Source of the DNA: Agrobacterium cavarae
GTDB lineage: Bacteria; Pseudomonadota; Alphaproteobacteria; Rhizobiales; Rhizobiaceae
NCBI RefSeq assembly: GCF_004310285.1
Contig: NZ_SISF01000029.1
Span: forward strand, 101,412-165,411
Direction of reading: 5' to 3'
DNA: 64,000 nucleotides
Below are positions 9,852 through 18,977 of the stretch, piece after piece. A program made the position numbers and the translations under genes. A model generated the notes under the pieces. The model saw only the letters and a program-made list of their open reading frames with translations, made no database searches and was not told where the DNA came from. Numbering within the stretch: the stretch's first letter is position 1; each line of letters starts with the position of its first letter.

Positions 9852-10794
9852 GTTTCGGCCGATGAATGAGAAGATAGAGGAAGATGAGGGCGCCGACGCA
9901 TCCCAGCACAGTTCCAACGGGAACTTCATAGGGGAAATTGATGGTTCGCCCGAGAATGTCGCAGCCCAAAACCAGGGTTGAGCCCAGCATCGCAACAACG
10001 GGCATGGTGCCGCGGAGGTTGTCCCCAACCAGGCGTGAGACGATATTCGGCACAACGAGGCCGACGAAGGGGATGCCGCCGACGATGACGGTACAGAGCG
10101 CCGAAATCACGGCAACAATCACCAGCCCAAGCTGAAGCATCCGTGCGTAATCGATCCCCAGGCCGACGCTTGTGTCCCGACCGAGAGCCATGATCGTCAA
10201 GCGATCTGCAACAAGCCAGGCGATGACCAGCATTGCGCCACTGATCCATAAGAGCTCGTACCGGCCACGCAGCACGCCGGAGAATTCACCATTTGTCCAT
10301 ATTGCGAGATACTGAAGAAGGTCTGCCTGCCACGCAACGAATGTCACCGCTGCGCCAATCACACCACCATAAACGATGCCGAACAACGGCACGAGGAAGG
10401 GCTGCGTCGGCGGCAGGCGATGGGCTGTCATGAGAAAGACTGCAGTCCCGGCGAGAGCCGTAGCGGTCGCAACAACGCTCTTCAGAAGCAGGCTTGCTGA
10501 TGGCCACAACAGCGTCACGGCAAGCACGCCAAGCTCGGCACTTTGCGATGTTCCTGTCGTTGAAGGTTCGACATAATTGTTGCGAGCAAGCGTCTGCATG
10601 ACCAAGCCGGCGAGAGCGAGGCTCGCGCCGACAAGGATGGCTGCCAGCGTTCTTGGCAACCTGCTGACCATGAGAAGTTCCATGGTTCCATTGTCTGAGA
10701 CGCCTATAAAAAGGCTGGCCACCGCTAACGCGCAGAGAACACCTCCACAGATAAGCGTCGGCCGCCACAACGCCCTATGGCCCGTATCGATCAT
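9844..10794 (-). CDS. Ferric-siderophore ABC transporter permease (first)
   Basis: 316-residue FecCD-family permease with hydrophobic segments throughout. It has the diagnostic SRLPRTLAAILVGASLALAG stretch near the N-terminus and GGIPFVGLVVPNIVSRLVG near the C-terminus. The ATG overlaps the stop of the binding-protein gene (ATGA at 10791-10794), indicating translational coupling. The length is slightly below the typical 330 but normal for the Fat/Ycl subgroup. Confidence 0.93.
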   Translation of the reverse strand: MIDTGHRALWRPTLICGGVLCALAVASLFIGVSDNGTMELLMVSRLPRTLAAILVGASLALAGLVMQTLARNNYVEPSTTGTSQSAELGVLAVTLLWPSASLLLKSVVATATALAGTAVFLMTAHRLPPTQPFLVPLFGIVYGGVIGAAVTFVAWQADLLQYLAIWTNGEFSGVLRGRYELLWISGAMLVIAWLVADRLTIMALGRDTSVGLGIDYARMLQLGLVIVAVISALCTVIVGGIPFVGLVVPNIVSRLVGDNLRGTMPVVAMLGSTLVLGCDILGRTINFPYEVPVGTVLGCVGALIFLYLLIHRPKHA

Positions 10795-11690
10795 TTCGCG
10801 GCGTTGAAGGCGTCGGTGATCACCTGAAGAACCTTATCCGTCGATTGAACGCCTCCCGCAGCAATGTAGAATTCGGGAGCGGGGAGATAGATCACCTGTC
10901 CTTTTTTCCAAGCCGTCGTCTGAGCGACAAGCTCATTGTCGAGGGTTGTCTTTGCTCCCTGTTCGCCCGATCCGATCGCCGAGCCGCGGTCCAGCACCAG
11001 GAGCCAATCCGGATTCGCCTTGTTGATGAACTCAAAGGAGACCGCCTCGCCGTGATTGGCGGCCTTGATGTCCGGCACGGCTGCCTCGAGATTCAATGTT
11101 GCGTGAACCCAGCCGAACCGCGAGCCCGGACCATAGGCCGTGACCTTCGGCCCATTCGTCATGACGATCAGAGCTTTTCCCTTGCCCTTGACCGCCTGTT
11201 GGGCAGCACGGACAAGTTCATCGAGATCTGCTGAAACCTTCTGCGCCTCCTCCTCTTTGCCAAACAAAGCGCCATAGGTCGCCAGACGCTCCTTGGCTTG
11301 AGCGACGAGGTCGTCTCCCAGCATGGTCATATCGATTGTCGGCGCGATGGCTGCTGTCTGATCGACCTTGGTAGATGACCGTCCACCGAGAATGATGAGG
11401 TCTGGATCAAGAGAACTTAAGGCTTCGAGGTCAGGTTCGAAAATGTTTCCGACGACCTCGGCACCCTGCTTCAATGGCTCAAGCATTTCGAGGTAAAGTT
11501 TCTCCGGAACACCGGCCGGTTTCACGCCGATACTCGCAAGCGTATCGAGCGCAGCCATGTCGAACACGGCCACCCGCTCAGGCTTCTTAGCAATAGACAC
11601 CATCCCTCTTGCGGTTTGGACCTCCGTTGCTTGCGCGTATGAGACGGAGGAGGCGATGGCAAAGAGCGCCGAGAGCAAGAGCGATTTCAT
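10791..11690 (-). CDS. Ferric-siderophore substrate-binding protein
   Basis: 299-residue periplasmic binding protein of the FepB/FhuD/BtuF class (cluster A-II), resembling FatB/YclQ. The signal peptide MKSLLLSALFAIASSVSYAQA is clear. The mature protein starts with the typical GMVSIAKKPERVAVFDMAALDTLASIG and contains DPDLIILGG. It carries the ferri-siderophore from the outer-membrane receptor (gene 57 bp upstream) to the permeases. The siderophore is not predictable from sequence; the group mostly handles catecholates. Confidence 0.93.
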   Translation of the reverse strand: MKSLLLSALFAIASSVSYAQATEVQTARGMVSIAKKPERVAVFDMAALDTLASIGVKPAGVPEKLYLEMLEPLKQGAEVVGNIFEPDLEALSSLDPDLIILGGRSSTKVDQTAAIAPTIDMTMLGDDLVAQAKERLATYGALFGKEEEAQKVSADLDELVRAAQQAVKGKGKALIVMTNGPKVTAYGPGSRFGWVHATLNLEAAVPDIKAANHGEAVSFEFINKANPDWLLVLDRGSAIGSGEQGAKTTLDNELVAQTTAWKKGQVIYLPAPEFYIAAGGVQSTDKVLQVITDAFNAAK

Positions 11691-11747
11691 GTGGTTACCT
11701 CAAAGACGAGTTGCATGTAGCCGTGATCGGAGGGCAAAGACGAGCGA

Positions 11748-14015
11748 TTAAAAATCGAACGACGCCGAAACCATGAAGGTGCGAGCAGCACCCGCTGCGA
11801 GGAAGCCGCGAGCGGACGATGCCCAATAGTTTTCGTTGAAGACGTTTTCAACATTGGCCCGCAGTTCAACAGCTTTGCCGTTTTCGCGCTCGAACTTGTA
11901 CCGCGCGCCAAGATCAACACGCGTCCACCCATCAACCTTTTGGGTATTGTTCTGATTGTAGTATGTACTACCACTGTAAACGACACGGCCATTGAGAGTT
12001 ACATCTTCAAGCCAGGGGAGATCGTATTCGCCGTATAGGCTGATTGAGGCTTTCGGAACGCCAGGCGCGTCCTTACCATCAAATGTTCCTCCTGCTGTCT
12101 TGGCAAGTTCCGCATCCATAAATGTGACGCCGCCGAGCAGCCGGAGACCATCTGTAGGTTCGCCGTAAGCGGTTAACTCGAGACCACGGTTTATCTGCAG
12201 GCCATTTACGTCAAATGTGTTATCTTTAGTGAAGCCGCTCGCTTGCCTGATTTCGAACAGAGCGGCCGTTAATATCATCGAGCCGACGTCATACTTCAGA
12301 CCGATCTCTTTCTGTTTATTAACGAATGGCGGGAATACTTGGCCAGCGTTGTTGATCGCGGCGGCGGGGGCGATAGCTCCCTCTGTCAACGCTTCTACGT
12401 AATTTGCATATGCCGAAAGATCTCCGGAGAGTTTGAAATTCGCCGCGACTGCAGGACTAAAGCGCGATTTGTCGTACACATAGTTTCGTGCTCCGACCGG
12501 CGCTAGGGGATTACCAGGGCGTTGGTTAAAGCCCTGTTGCCGGACATTTTGATATCTCCCTCCCAACGTGACCTCAAGTGTTTCGTCAAAGAACGACAAG
12601 GTGTCGGCAATTGAGAAGCTTGTTGCGCTTAGCTGCGAGAAACGATGCACATCTCCGGAACGAGGAAGTCCCGCCGTATTGACTAACGTACTGGAAATAT
12701 ATGTGGGGTTGTAAATATTCGTAGGTATATCTGGCGGAAATCTCAGCGCAGCGGGACGTGGATTTATGTGAGCACGATTATTTTCCGTGTATGCTGTCTG
12801 AGCAGAAATACTTAAGGAATGGTCAATCTCGCCGGTTTCGAACTTTGAGCGAATACCCGTTTCGCCGACGTAGCTAACTATCTCCTGTGGGTTGTACCCG
12901 AAGTTAAGTTTAGCGTCGCCGTTTGAATTTGTGATTTCATACGAAGAGGTAAGGAAATCCTCTCGATAAAGGCTTGCCCCGGCCGCAGCGTAGAGTGTCG
13001 TACTTTCCAAGATGTCATATTCAATTCTACCCGCAGCCATGTTGTAAGAACTGTCGTGGTACTCGAACGGAGCGCCGGTATTGATCCTGCCACTTGGCGC
13101 GTTTGGGATTGTAGGTAAAATCGTGTCGACAGCAGCGGTATTAAATAGAGACGTCGGCGAATCCAGCTTCTGGGTCGAGTGACTGAGATCGAGCGAGGCA
13201 CGGAAATCTTCTCCGTGATAGTCTATCCCGAGAGACGCCACACCGATCCGTGTATCATTATGATCGAGCGTCGTCTCACCGCCCCGGAAAGAGCCATTGG
13301 CACGGATGCCCCACTCATCGCCTTCTCCAAAGCGGCGGCCGACATCAGCATGGGTCCAGAGTTGTGAATCGCTGCGATATCCCGTCGTCAGCCGCGTCAA
13401 CGGCTCATCTGCCGCGCGCTTTGGAATGAGATTGATGGTCCCGCCGACACGGCCGATGCCGCCATTGACGAAATTGCTCGGTCCTTTCAGCACCTGAACC
13501 TGTTCGATGCCCTCAAGGAAATGTCGGCGCGGGTTGGCGATATAGGGAAGCCCGTCATAGAAAATGTCCAGATTGACGACGGGAAAGCCACGGATCAGGA
13601 ACGAGTCACGCTCACTGAAGGGAGGCGCATCCGCCCGAACAGAAGGATCATTGAGCGTGATGTCTGCAACGGTCCGTGCTTGTTGATCGCGGATCAATTT
13701 CGCCGTGTATGCGGTGATGCTGAAAGGCGTATCCTTGATCGGGCGGTTGCCGAGTGCGCCGAGCCGGGCTTCGGTCGATACCTGACCGCCACTGAAGTCA
13801 GCCGCTGGCTGTCCGATGGTCGCCGTGGCCGGCTTGCCGTCGCGCGCGCCTCGAATGACGATCGGCTTCAGCACCGTTGGGCTCGTCGACCTGTTTTGAA
13901 CAGGCCCTGCATCCTGACCCTGTGCCAATGCCGGCTCCAGTGCAAGGAGCGATACACTTGCAAGTATAGCGAAGCCATAGCTGTTCATTCGAACGCCATA
14001 ATTAAGAACAGACAT
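11748..14015 (-). CDS. TonB-dependent siderophore receptor
   Basis: 755-residue outer-membrane beta-barrel with an N-terminal plug. The signal peptide is SYGFAILASVSLLALEPALA. A TonB-box-like VLKPIVIRG follows, then the plug (IKDTPFSITAYTAKLIRDQQARTVADITLNDPSVR, with IEQVQVLKGPSNFVNGGIGRVGGTINLIPKRA). The barrel ends in aromatic FDF as expected for BAM-dependent porins. I use the ATG at 14015, preceded by GGGGAC; one at 13988 is also possible. Parts of the barrel (about 12650-13150) are noticeably more AT-rich than the surroundings, which could reflect divergence or transfer. Expression is expected under iron limitation. Confidence 0.94.
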   Translation of the reverse strand: MSVLNYGVRMNSYGFAILASVSLLALEPALAQGQDAGPVQNRSTSPTVLKPIVIRGARDGKPATATIGQPAADFSGGQVSTEARLGALGNRPIKDTPFSITAYTAKLIRDQQARTVADITLNDPSVRADAPPFSERDSFLIRGFPVVNLDIFYDGLPYIANPRRHFLEGIEQVQVLKGPSNFVNGGIGRVGGTINLIPKRAADEPLTRLTTGYRSDSQLWTHADVGRRFGEGDEWGIRANGSFRGGETTLDHNDTRIGVASLGIDYHGEDFRASLDLSHSTQKLDSPTSLFNTAAVDTILPTIPNAPSGRINTGAPFEYHDSSYNMAAGRIEYDILESTTLYAAAGASLYREDFLTSSYEITNSNGDAKLNFGYNPQEIVSYVGETGIRSKFETGEIDHSLSISAQTAYTENNRAHINPRPAALRFPPDIPTNIYNPTYISSTLVNTAGLPRSGDVHRFSQLSATSFSIADTLSFFDETLEVTLGGRYQNVRQQGFNQRPGNPLAPVGARNYVYDKSRFSPAVAANFKLSGDLSAYANYVEALTEGAIAPAAAINNAGQVFPPFVNKQKEIGLKYDVGSMILTAALFEIRQASGFTKDNTFDVNGLQINRGLELTAYGEPTDGLRLLGGVTFMDAELAKTAGGTFDGKDAPGVPKASISLYGEYDLPWLEDVTLNGRVVYSGSTYYNQNNTQKVDGWTRVDLGARYKFERENGKAVELRANVENVFNENYWASSARGFLAAGAARTFMVSASFDF

Positions 14016-14075
14016 GTTGTCCCCAGTCCCCTCAATCCAAAAATCTTTAACTATTCGTCGTTGGAGCAGCCGACA

Positions 14076-14363
14076 TCAGGCGAGCGGTCGCCACACAAAC
14101 GCGAGCGACTCCTTGAACGCGAAGCGTTCGATGTGACGCTGGACAACATCTTGTAGAACCGTCAGGTCTTCGCTTTTGTGCGCCGTGAGCTCGATGACCA
14201 ATTCTGTATCGTTTGCGCTGAGGCGCGCCTCACCAAGCGGCAAAGCGATCTTCGATGAAAGCGGTGTGAACTCCGTCTCGAATTTGTGTGCCCAATGCTT
14301 CGACAGTTGCTGCAGATAGCGGCTCGCGTGCTGGGTTTCGACTTCAACTCTACTGCTGGACAT
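14076..14363 (-). CDS. DUF2218-family small protein
   Basis: 95-residue soluble protein starting MSSSRVEVETQHASRYLQQL and ending FKESLAFVWRPLA. The pattern (alternating residues resembling a ferredoxin-like fold, with ASRYLQQLSKHWAHKF and a terminal WxP) fits DUF2218, a family often found next to siderophore genes but without a known biochemical role. The start at 14363 has AGGAG upstream. It is the first gene of the siderophore operon, 60 bp before the receptor, so a link to iron uptake or siderophore handling is likely but unproven. Confidence 0.75.
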   Translation of the reverse strand: MSSSRVEVETQHASRYLQQLSKHWAHKFETEFTPLSSKIALPLGEARLSANDTELVIELTAHKSEDLTVLQDVVQRHIERFAFKESLAFVWRPLA

Positions 14364-14840
14364 ACATGCATACTCCTTGAGAGCGCCGTGCCGCTCCGTC
14401 CCAGAGAGCAACTACCAACGCATGTCCGCAATCTCAAAGATGAGTAATAGAGTCAAGTCTTGATGCATACTCAAGGTCGAATATCCCCACAGTATGACGA
14501 TCTTCTCAGTCGATTTAAATCTATGGTAGTAACCAGTGGATGCAGCATTCGTCGAATACTCGCTTAGAGCGTCTCCAGGTGGGGTACTGGTAGGCCGAAT
14601 GTTGCCGCGGAACGATCCCTGACCCCGGGGCGCGATGGATCGACGCAGGGAAGGCGATATCCAGTTGTGGCACCAAAGGCGTTACGGTCGCTATGGTGCT
14701 CCCCAGACTGCTGGCGCGCGGCAAGATGGCACGAGCACCCCATCACGACGCCCACTGGGTGAAAAGTCGCTCTCGATAGGTCGCGTAAGGGAAGATCAGC
14801 TTACATGTAAGCGGGCACCTGCCGTCTCGACGTTCTGCTT
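14364..14840. other. Gene-free stretch between siderophore operon and smoI
   Basis: These 477 bases hold no convincing gene; short frames on both strands lack family resemblance and ribosome sites. The left part should carry the promoter of the minus-strand siderophore operon. It contains TGAGTAATAGAGTCA at 14441-14455, which fits the TGA-N9-TCA form described for RirA/IRO boxes of rhizobia. A perfect 14-bp palindrome GCTTACATGTAAGC lies at 14799-14812, just downstream of smoI. The middle may be decayed coding DNA. Confidence 0.5.
14441..14455. promoter_or_regulatory. Candidate iron-responsive (IRO/RirA-type) box
   Basis: TGAGTAATAGAGTCA matches the symmetric TGA-N9-TCA pattern known for RirA-regulated genes in Rhizobiales. 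It lies about 80-90 bp upstream of the first gene of the siderophore operon. A six-base constraint can occur by chance, so this is only a candidate. Confidence 0.35.
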
Positions 14841-16832
14841 TCAGATATCCCGAAGCCCAGCGAAGAGTTCAGTGTTCTTCGAGGCTGTGCGATAGAATAC
14901 CGGCGGTTTCCCGATTGGGGCTGCGACCGTGACTTCCTGACCGCCATCATGCGTCGAGCCGGTCCACACATGCACCCACTCAGCGTCTCGCGGCAGGTAG
15001 ACGGTGCGCTCGCTTTGCCCCGCCTGCCAGACCGGCGCGATCAGAAGGTCTTCTCCGTAAAGATAGGCGTCCTGAATGTCATATGTTCTGCGGTCGTCCT
15101 CGTGATGCAGGAAAAGCGGGCGTTGCACGGGCAGGCCGGTTTCGGCCGCTTGTCTGGAGAGAGACTTCAGGTAGGGGGCCAGGTGAACATAGACCGCTGT
15201 CATGCGGGCAAAGTGCGCGAGCACAGTTTCGTCCTGGTCGATCTGTAGATTGTCCCGCGGGCGATTGCCCTCGTGGGTGCGCATGACGGGGGTGAAGGCG
15301 GCCATTTCGGCCCAGCGCATCAGGAGTTCTGCTGTGCGAACATTACCGAAGAGGCTGGTATAGCCGCCGATATCGGAGTGGTGGTAGGCGTTGCCCAGCA
15401 GGCCTGAGGACAGCGCGCCGGAGATGACTGTGACAAGGCCGTCATGCCTTGTGAAATCCACCGACTGGTCTCCGCCCCACAGCAACGGGCAATGCGCCTG
15501 GACCCCGGTGAACCCTGCGCGCATGAAAAATAGTGCCTCGCCGGTCTTGCCCCGGCTTGCGACTGCCTTCGCGTTTACCTCTGCCCAGATCGTCGGCCAC
15601 GCATTGTGCATCAGCTTGGCATCCACGCCGTTGGAGAGATGGATGTCGATAGGGAGATATTCGCCGAAATCCGCCATCCAACCGGAGAGGCCATAATCGA
15701 GCATGTTCTGGCCAATGATCGTTTCGGCAAACCAGTCCATCGCTTCCGGGTTGGTAAAATCCACCACGCCGCAATCGAACTCGCCAAAATCGACCAGCGC
15801 CGTTTCACCGTCGTCGTTCTTGGCAAAGTAACCCTTCGCTTCGGCCTCCGGGAAGAAGGAGCCATCGGCGCAAAGATAGGGGTTCACATAGCCGAGGAAA
15901 CGGATGTCGTTATCGGCAAGCTCGGCGATCTTCTGGCGGAGTGCTGGATAGCGTTCCTCGTTGGCCTTCCAGTCCCAAAAAAGCCGCGCGCCGAAAGAGG
16001 TGTGGCGCAGGCCAACCCAGTCTTCGCACCACAGCCCGGAGACTTTCACACCCGCCGCGCGGATTTTCTCAAGCCGCGCAAAAGACTGCTCGCCGTCCTT
16101 AAGACCGATGATCGCGCCGTTATAGACCCATTCCGGCAGTTCGGGCTGGCGGCCAAAACGTAGCGAAAGCTCTCCAACCAGTGCTTTGAAGCTGTCTGCT
16201 GCGAAAAACTCCAGGCGTTCCGGTACGGCCCAGGCCTCGATCTCGTGGAAGCCGTCACGGCGAAAGTCAAAGACGGAATAGGCGGTCGTTTCCACATGCA
16301 GCGCGTAGCGACGCGATGAGACGTAAGTCGGCTGCGGGTAGTTGGTGTGGTAGTAGTCTCCGCCCGCCTTGCTGGTGACGTCTGCCTTGAACGTCAGTTC
16401 TGTGCTCTTGTCGCGGCCGACGCCAGGTTCTGACGTCCAGAGTGGGAACTTTCGTCCACGCATATTGAAGTAGGACATCTGCTCGCCACCGCCCCAGACG
16501 CATTCGTCCTTTTCGGCGACGACTCGCAACCAGAAGCGGTTAATGGATGGATCGAGTGCTTCGATCTCGACGCTGTTGTCTACGACGCTTAAGCGAAGCC
16601 TCGGCGGCTGGCCTTTCGCAGTGGACAGCGTGATGCGGTCGCCTTCCAATTCTGCGTGAGTCAGTGCGACGCGCTCCACCACGTAATCTTCGATATCGAA
16701 ATTGCCGCGATACATATCCATACGCTCTTCGCCCTTGCCGACAAAGAAGCATGGAGCATCGGCCGAATGGTGCAGAACGGTGCTTCCGTTGATGGCCAGT
16801 TCGAAGCCATTGGCTGTTTTTTGGAAATGCAT
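14841..16832 (-). CDS. smoI: Sulfoquinovosidase (GH31)
   Basis: 663-residue retaining alpha-glycosidase that releases sulfoquinovose (SQ) from sulfoquinovosyl glycerol or sulfolipid derivatives. The GH31 nucleophile is Asp388 in WMADFGEYLP and the acid/base is Asp455 in GGDQSVDF. The sulfonate-recognising Arg283 and Trp286 sit in TSFGARLFW, and the GGYTSL loop (equivalent to Tyr508 of E. coli YihQ) is present. With the start at 16832 the numbers 283, 286 and 455 coincide with those I recall for the Agrobacterium SQase, which supports the start; an ATG 15 bases upstream is the alternative. Ordinary GH31 alpha-glucosidases lack this Arg/Trp pair. It follows the HutC-type regulator on the same strand. 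Confidence 0.95.
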   Translation of the reverse strand: MHFQKTANGFELAINGSTVLHHSADAPCFFVGKGEERMDMYRGNFDIEDYVVERVALTHAELEGDRITLSTAKGQPPRLRLSVVDNSVEIEALDPSINRFWLRVVAEKDECVWGGGEQMSYFNMRGRKFPLWTSEPGVGRDKSTELTFKADVTSKAGGDYYHTNYPQPTYVSSRRYALHVETTAYSVFDFRRDGFHEIEAWAVPERLEFFAADSFKALVGELSLRFGRQPELPEWVYNGAIIGLKDGEQSFARLEKIRAAGVKVSGLWCEDWVGLRHTSFGARLFWDWKANEERYPALRQKIAELADNDIRFLGYVNPYLCADGSFFPEAEAKGYFAKNDDGETALVDFGEFDCGVVDFTNPEAMDWFAETIIGQNMLDYGLSGWMADFGEYLPIDIHLSNGVDAKLMHNAWPTIWAEVNAKAVASRGKTGEALFFMRAGFTGVQAHCPLLWGGDQSVDFTRHDGLVTVISGALSSGLLGNAYHHSDIGGYTSLFGNVRTAELLMRWAEMAAFTPVMRTHEGNRPRDNLQIDQDETVLAHFARMTAVYVHLAPYLKSLSRQAAETGLPVQRPLFLHHEDDRRTYDIQDAYLYGEDLLIAPVWQAGQSERTVYLPRDAEWVHVWTGSTHDGGQEVTVAAPIGKPPVFYRTASKNTELFAGLRDI

Positions 16833-17012
16833 GGCAAACTTTCTCATTTGTGACGCGCCGATGTGCTTGACGACGCCCATCGCAGGTGGCGCCTTCTGGG
16901 GATGATCTGAATGGGTGACCAAGGCCCGGCGTTTGTTCAGAACCGCGGATGGCGCTTTGTGTCCGCCTGTGTCTGCGTGTGGGGATCGCCAAGCGCGCTG
17001 CATCTCTGCTCA

Positions 17013-17723
17013 CTATCGCAATCGGCTGACATATCGAGCAACGGTATGGTCATACCAGGTGTGCGATACCTCGGCCTTCTGTCCGTCATGGGAGTGACTG
17101 ATGCGCAGGATGTGGGGCAGGAGATCGCCGGTGGCGGGACCGAAGGCGGCGGGTTTCCAGTCCGGAACCCGGCCCAGATCGATGTAGTCCTCTGCCTTGG
17201 CGATCCAGAGATTCAGTTTTGTGCGGTAGTATAGGTAAAGCGACTCGGACAAATCCTCGGCCACGATCGAATCGACATAGGCGCCATCGAGCCAAATCTC
17301 CTCGATGGCAGCAACCTTGCCCCCGATCCGACGCAGTCGGCGAATGCGGTGACCCTCCAACGACGTGCCGAAGGAGGGAAGGGTCGGATCTTTCGTTTCG
17401 CGGCTGACACTCAGAATCTCCGCCGTCGGCAGGCCGCCACCTTCGATCAGCTCCAACCGGAACAGAGCGTAGACGCTCTGAGGATCGTTGATAGCCCGGA
17501 TGTAGTTTCCCGAGCCCTGAATGCGCTCCAGCAGCCCGCGGCTTTCCAGTTCGCCCAGCGTTTTGCGCAGCGTGCCGACAGCAATACCGAGATTTTTTGC
17601 CATGTCTCTCTCAGGAGGCAGTTTCTCGCCATCGATCAATCGGCCCGCCGCGACATCACGCACCAACGTCTCGGCGATCTGGAGATAAACGGGCAGACTT
17701 CCCTTGGCGCTCTTCATTTTCAA
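17013..17723 (-). CDS. GntR-family (HutC subfamily) regulator of the SMO genes
   Basis: 236-residue DNA-binding protein. The N-terminal winged HTH is clear (YLQIAETLVRDVAAGRLIDGEKLPPERDMAKNLGIAVGTLRKTLGELESRGLL). The C-terminal part (EGHRIRRLRRIGGKVAAIEEIWLDGAYV and SHTWYDHTVARYV) is a UTRA effector domain, so it belongs to the HutC rather than FadR branch. It lies between smoI (same strand) and smoCBA (divergent), so it is the likely local repressor. Its ligand may be SQ, sulfoquinovosyl glycerol or 6-oxo-glucose, which is inference. Confidence 0.9.
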   Translation of the reverse strand: MKMKSAKGSLPVYLQIAETLVRDVAAGRLIDGEKLPPERDMAKNLGIAVGTLRKTLGELESRGLLERIQGSGNYIRAINDPQSVYALFRLELIEGGGLPTAEILSVSRETKDPTLPSFGTSLEGHRIRRLRRIGGKVAAIEEIWLDGAYVDSIVAEDLSESLYLYYRTKLNLWIAKAEDYIDLGRVPDWKPAAFGPATGDLLPHILRISHSHDGQKAEVSHTWYDHTVARYVSRLR

Positions 17724-17749
17724 TGCCCTTCCTCCCGCGGCATAAAAAT

Positions 17750-17772
17750 TGATACATCATTGATTTACATCA
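17750..17772. promoter_or_regulatory. Tandem TGAT...ATCA palindromes in the smo divergent promoter
   Basis: TGATACATCA (17750-17759) and TGATTTACATCA (17761-17772) are consecutive inverted-repeat sites between the divergent GntR and smoC starts. The first differs from the CTGATAGATCAG sites near 21978 and 22780 only in the two central bases and the outermost pair. They are probable GntR operators. Confidence 0.55.
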
Positions 17773-17819
17773 TGGCGAATGATATTCAAATAGGAATTGG
17801 ACGTTTTGGGAGGATTTTT

Positions 17820-18977
17820 ATGACCGTTGTGCCCATAACCTCAGCTGACCTCGATGCTGCCGAGGTCTCCTGGTTTTCGGCGCTCTGCTCCGATGACTAT
17901 GAGTTTCTTGGCGTGCCAGATGGCCGCCTGCGCTCCAGCTGGGATCATTGCTCTTCCATCGTCAAAAAGGCCGAAGAGCTTGGCTTTCGCAACATTCTTT
18001 GCCCGTCTTCTTATCAGGTAGGCCAGGATACGCTGAGTTTCGTTGCCGGTTGTGCGCCGATCACTGAGGAGATCAACTTCCTCGCCGCAATCCGCTGTGG
18101 CGAGATGCAGCCCATCATGCTGGCGCGCACCGTCGCGACGCTTGATCACATGCTGAAAGGTCGCTTGACGCTGAACGTCATCAGTTCGGATTTTCCAGGC
18201 GAAGTCGCCGACAGTGCCTATCGCTACAAGCGCAGCCACGAGGTGGTCGAAATCCTGCGTCAGGCTTGGACGCGTGATGAAATCAATCACGATGGCGAAG
18301 TCTACCAGTTCAAGAATGTCACGACCGAGCCCGCGCGCCCTTATCAGCAGAATGGTGGACCGCTGCTCTATTTCGGGGGCTATTCGCCGGATGCACTGGA
18401 ACTCTGCGGTGCCCAATGCGACGTTTACCTGATGTGGCCTGAGGTGAAGGAACAACTGGCCGAGCGCATGCGCGCCGTGCATGCACGTGCCGAAGCCCAT
18501 GGCCGCACGCTGGATTACGGTCTGCGCGTTCATATGATCGTCCGCGACACGGAAGCCGAAGCACAGGAATACGCCGAACATCTCGTCTCGAAGCTCGATG
18601 ACGAATATGGACGTCAGATCCGTGCCCGCGCGCATGACAGCATCTCGCTCGGCGTTGCCCATCAGGCAAAGGCGCGCGAACAGGCTGACCAGTTCGGCTA
18701 CACCGAGCCCAATCTTTGGACCGGTGTCGGGCGCGCCCGTTCGGGATGTGGTGCGGCACTTGTCGGTTCCACCGATCAGGTCCTGACGAAGCTTGAGGAA
18801 TATCAGAAGATGGGCATTCGCGCCTTCATCTTCTCCGGTTATCCGCATCTTGACGAGGCCGAGCATTTTGGCCGTAAGGTTCTACCGCAAATGAAGACCT
18901 GCTCGTTGCCGCATGTACGTGGACGCGTTCCGGCACAAACCCCTGCAACACCTCTTGGCAATGGAGAGCGCCACTAA
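17820..18977 (+). CDS. smoC: Sulfoquinovose monooxygenase (FMNH2-dependent, luciferase-like)
   Basis: 385-residue flavin-dependent monooxygenase of the bacterial luciferase/SsuD family. In the sulfo-SMO pathway it cleaves the C-S bond of SQ with O2 and FMNH2, giving 6-oxo-glucose and sulfite. Family signs are FRNILCPSSYQVGQDTLSFVAG, HMLKGRLTLNVISSDFPGE and the SSYxxGQ-like substrate region of alkanesulfonate monooxygenases. The start at 17820 has GGGAGG six bases upstream; the open frame continues far upstream but only through the regulator's antisense. Its stop overlaps the next gene (TAATG), and the flavin reductase that would supply FMNH2 is two genes downstream. Confidence 0.92.
   Translation: MTVVPITSADLDAAEVSWFSALCSDDYEFLGVPDGRLRSSWDHCSSIVKKAEELGFRNILCPSSYQVGQDTLSFVAGCAPITEEINFLAAIRCGEMQPIMLARTVATLDHMLKGRLTLNVISSDFPGEVADSAYRYKRSHEVVEILRQAWTRDEINHDGEVYQFKNVTTEPARPYQQNGGPLLYFGGYSPDALELCGAQCDVYLMWPEVKEQLAERMRAVHARAEAHGRTLDYGLRVHMIVRDTEAEAQEYAEHLVSKLDDEYGRQIRARAHDSISLGVAHQAKAREQADQFGYTEPNLWTGVGRARSGCGAALVGSTDQVLTKLEEYQKMGIRAFIFSGYPHLDEAEHFGRKVLPQMKTCSLPHVRGRVPAQTPATPLGNGERH

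Noticed and set aside
17349-17819. In-frame upstream extension of smoC by about 157 codons
   Set aside because: It is antisense to the GntR gene, shows no homology to the monooxygenase family, and the ATG at 17820 has a clear Shine-Dalgarno.
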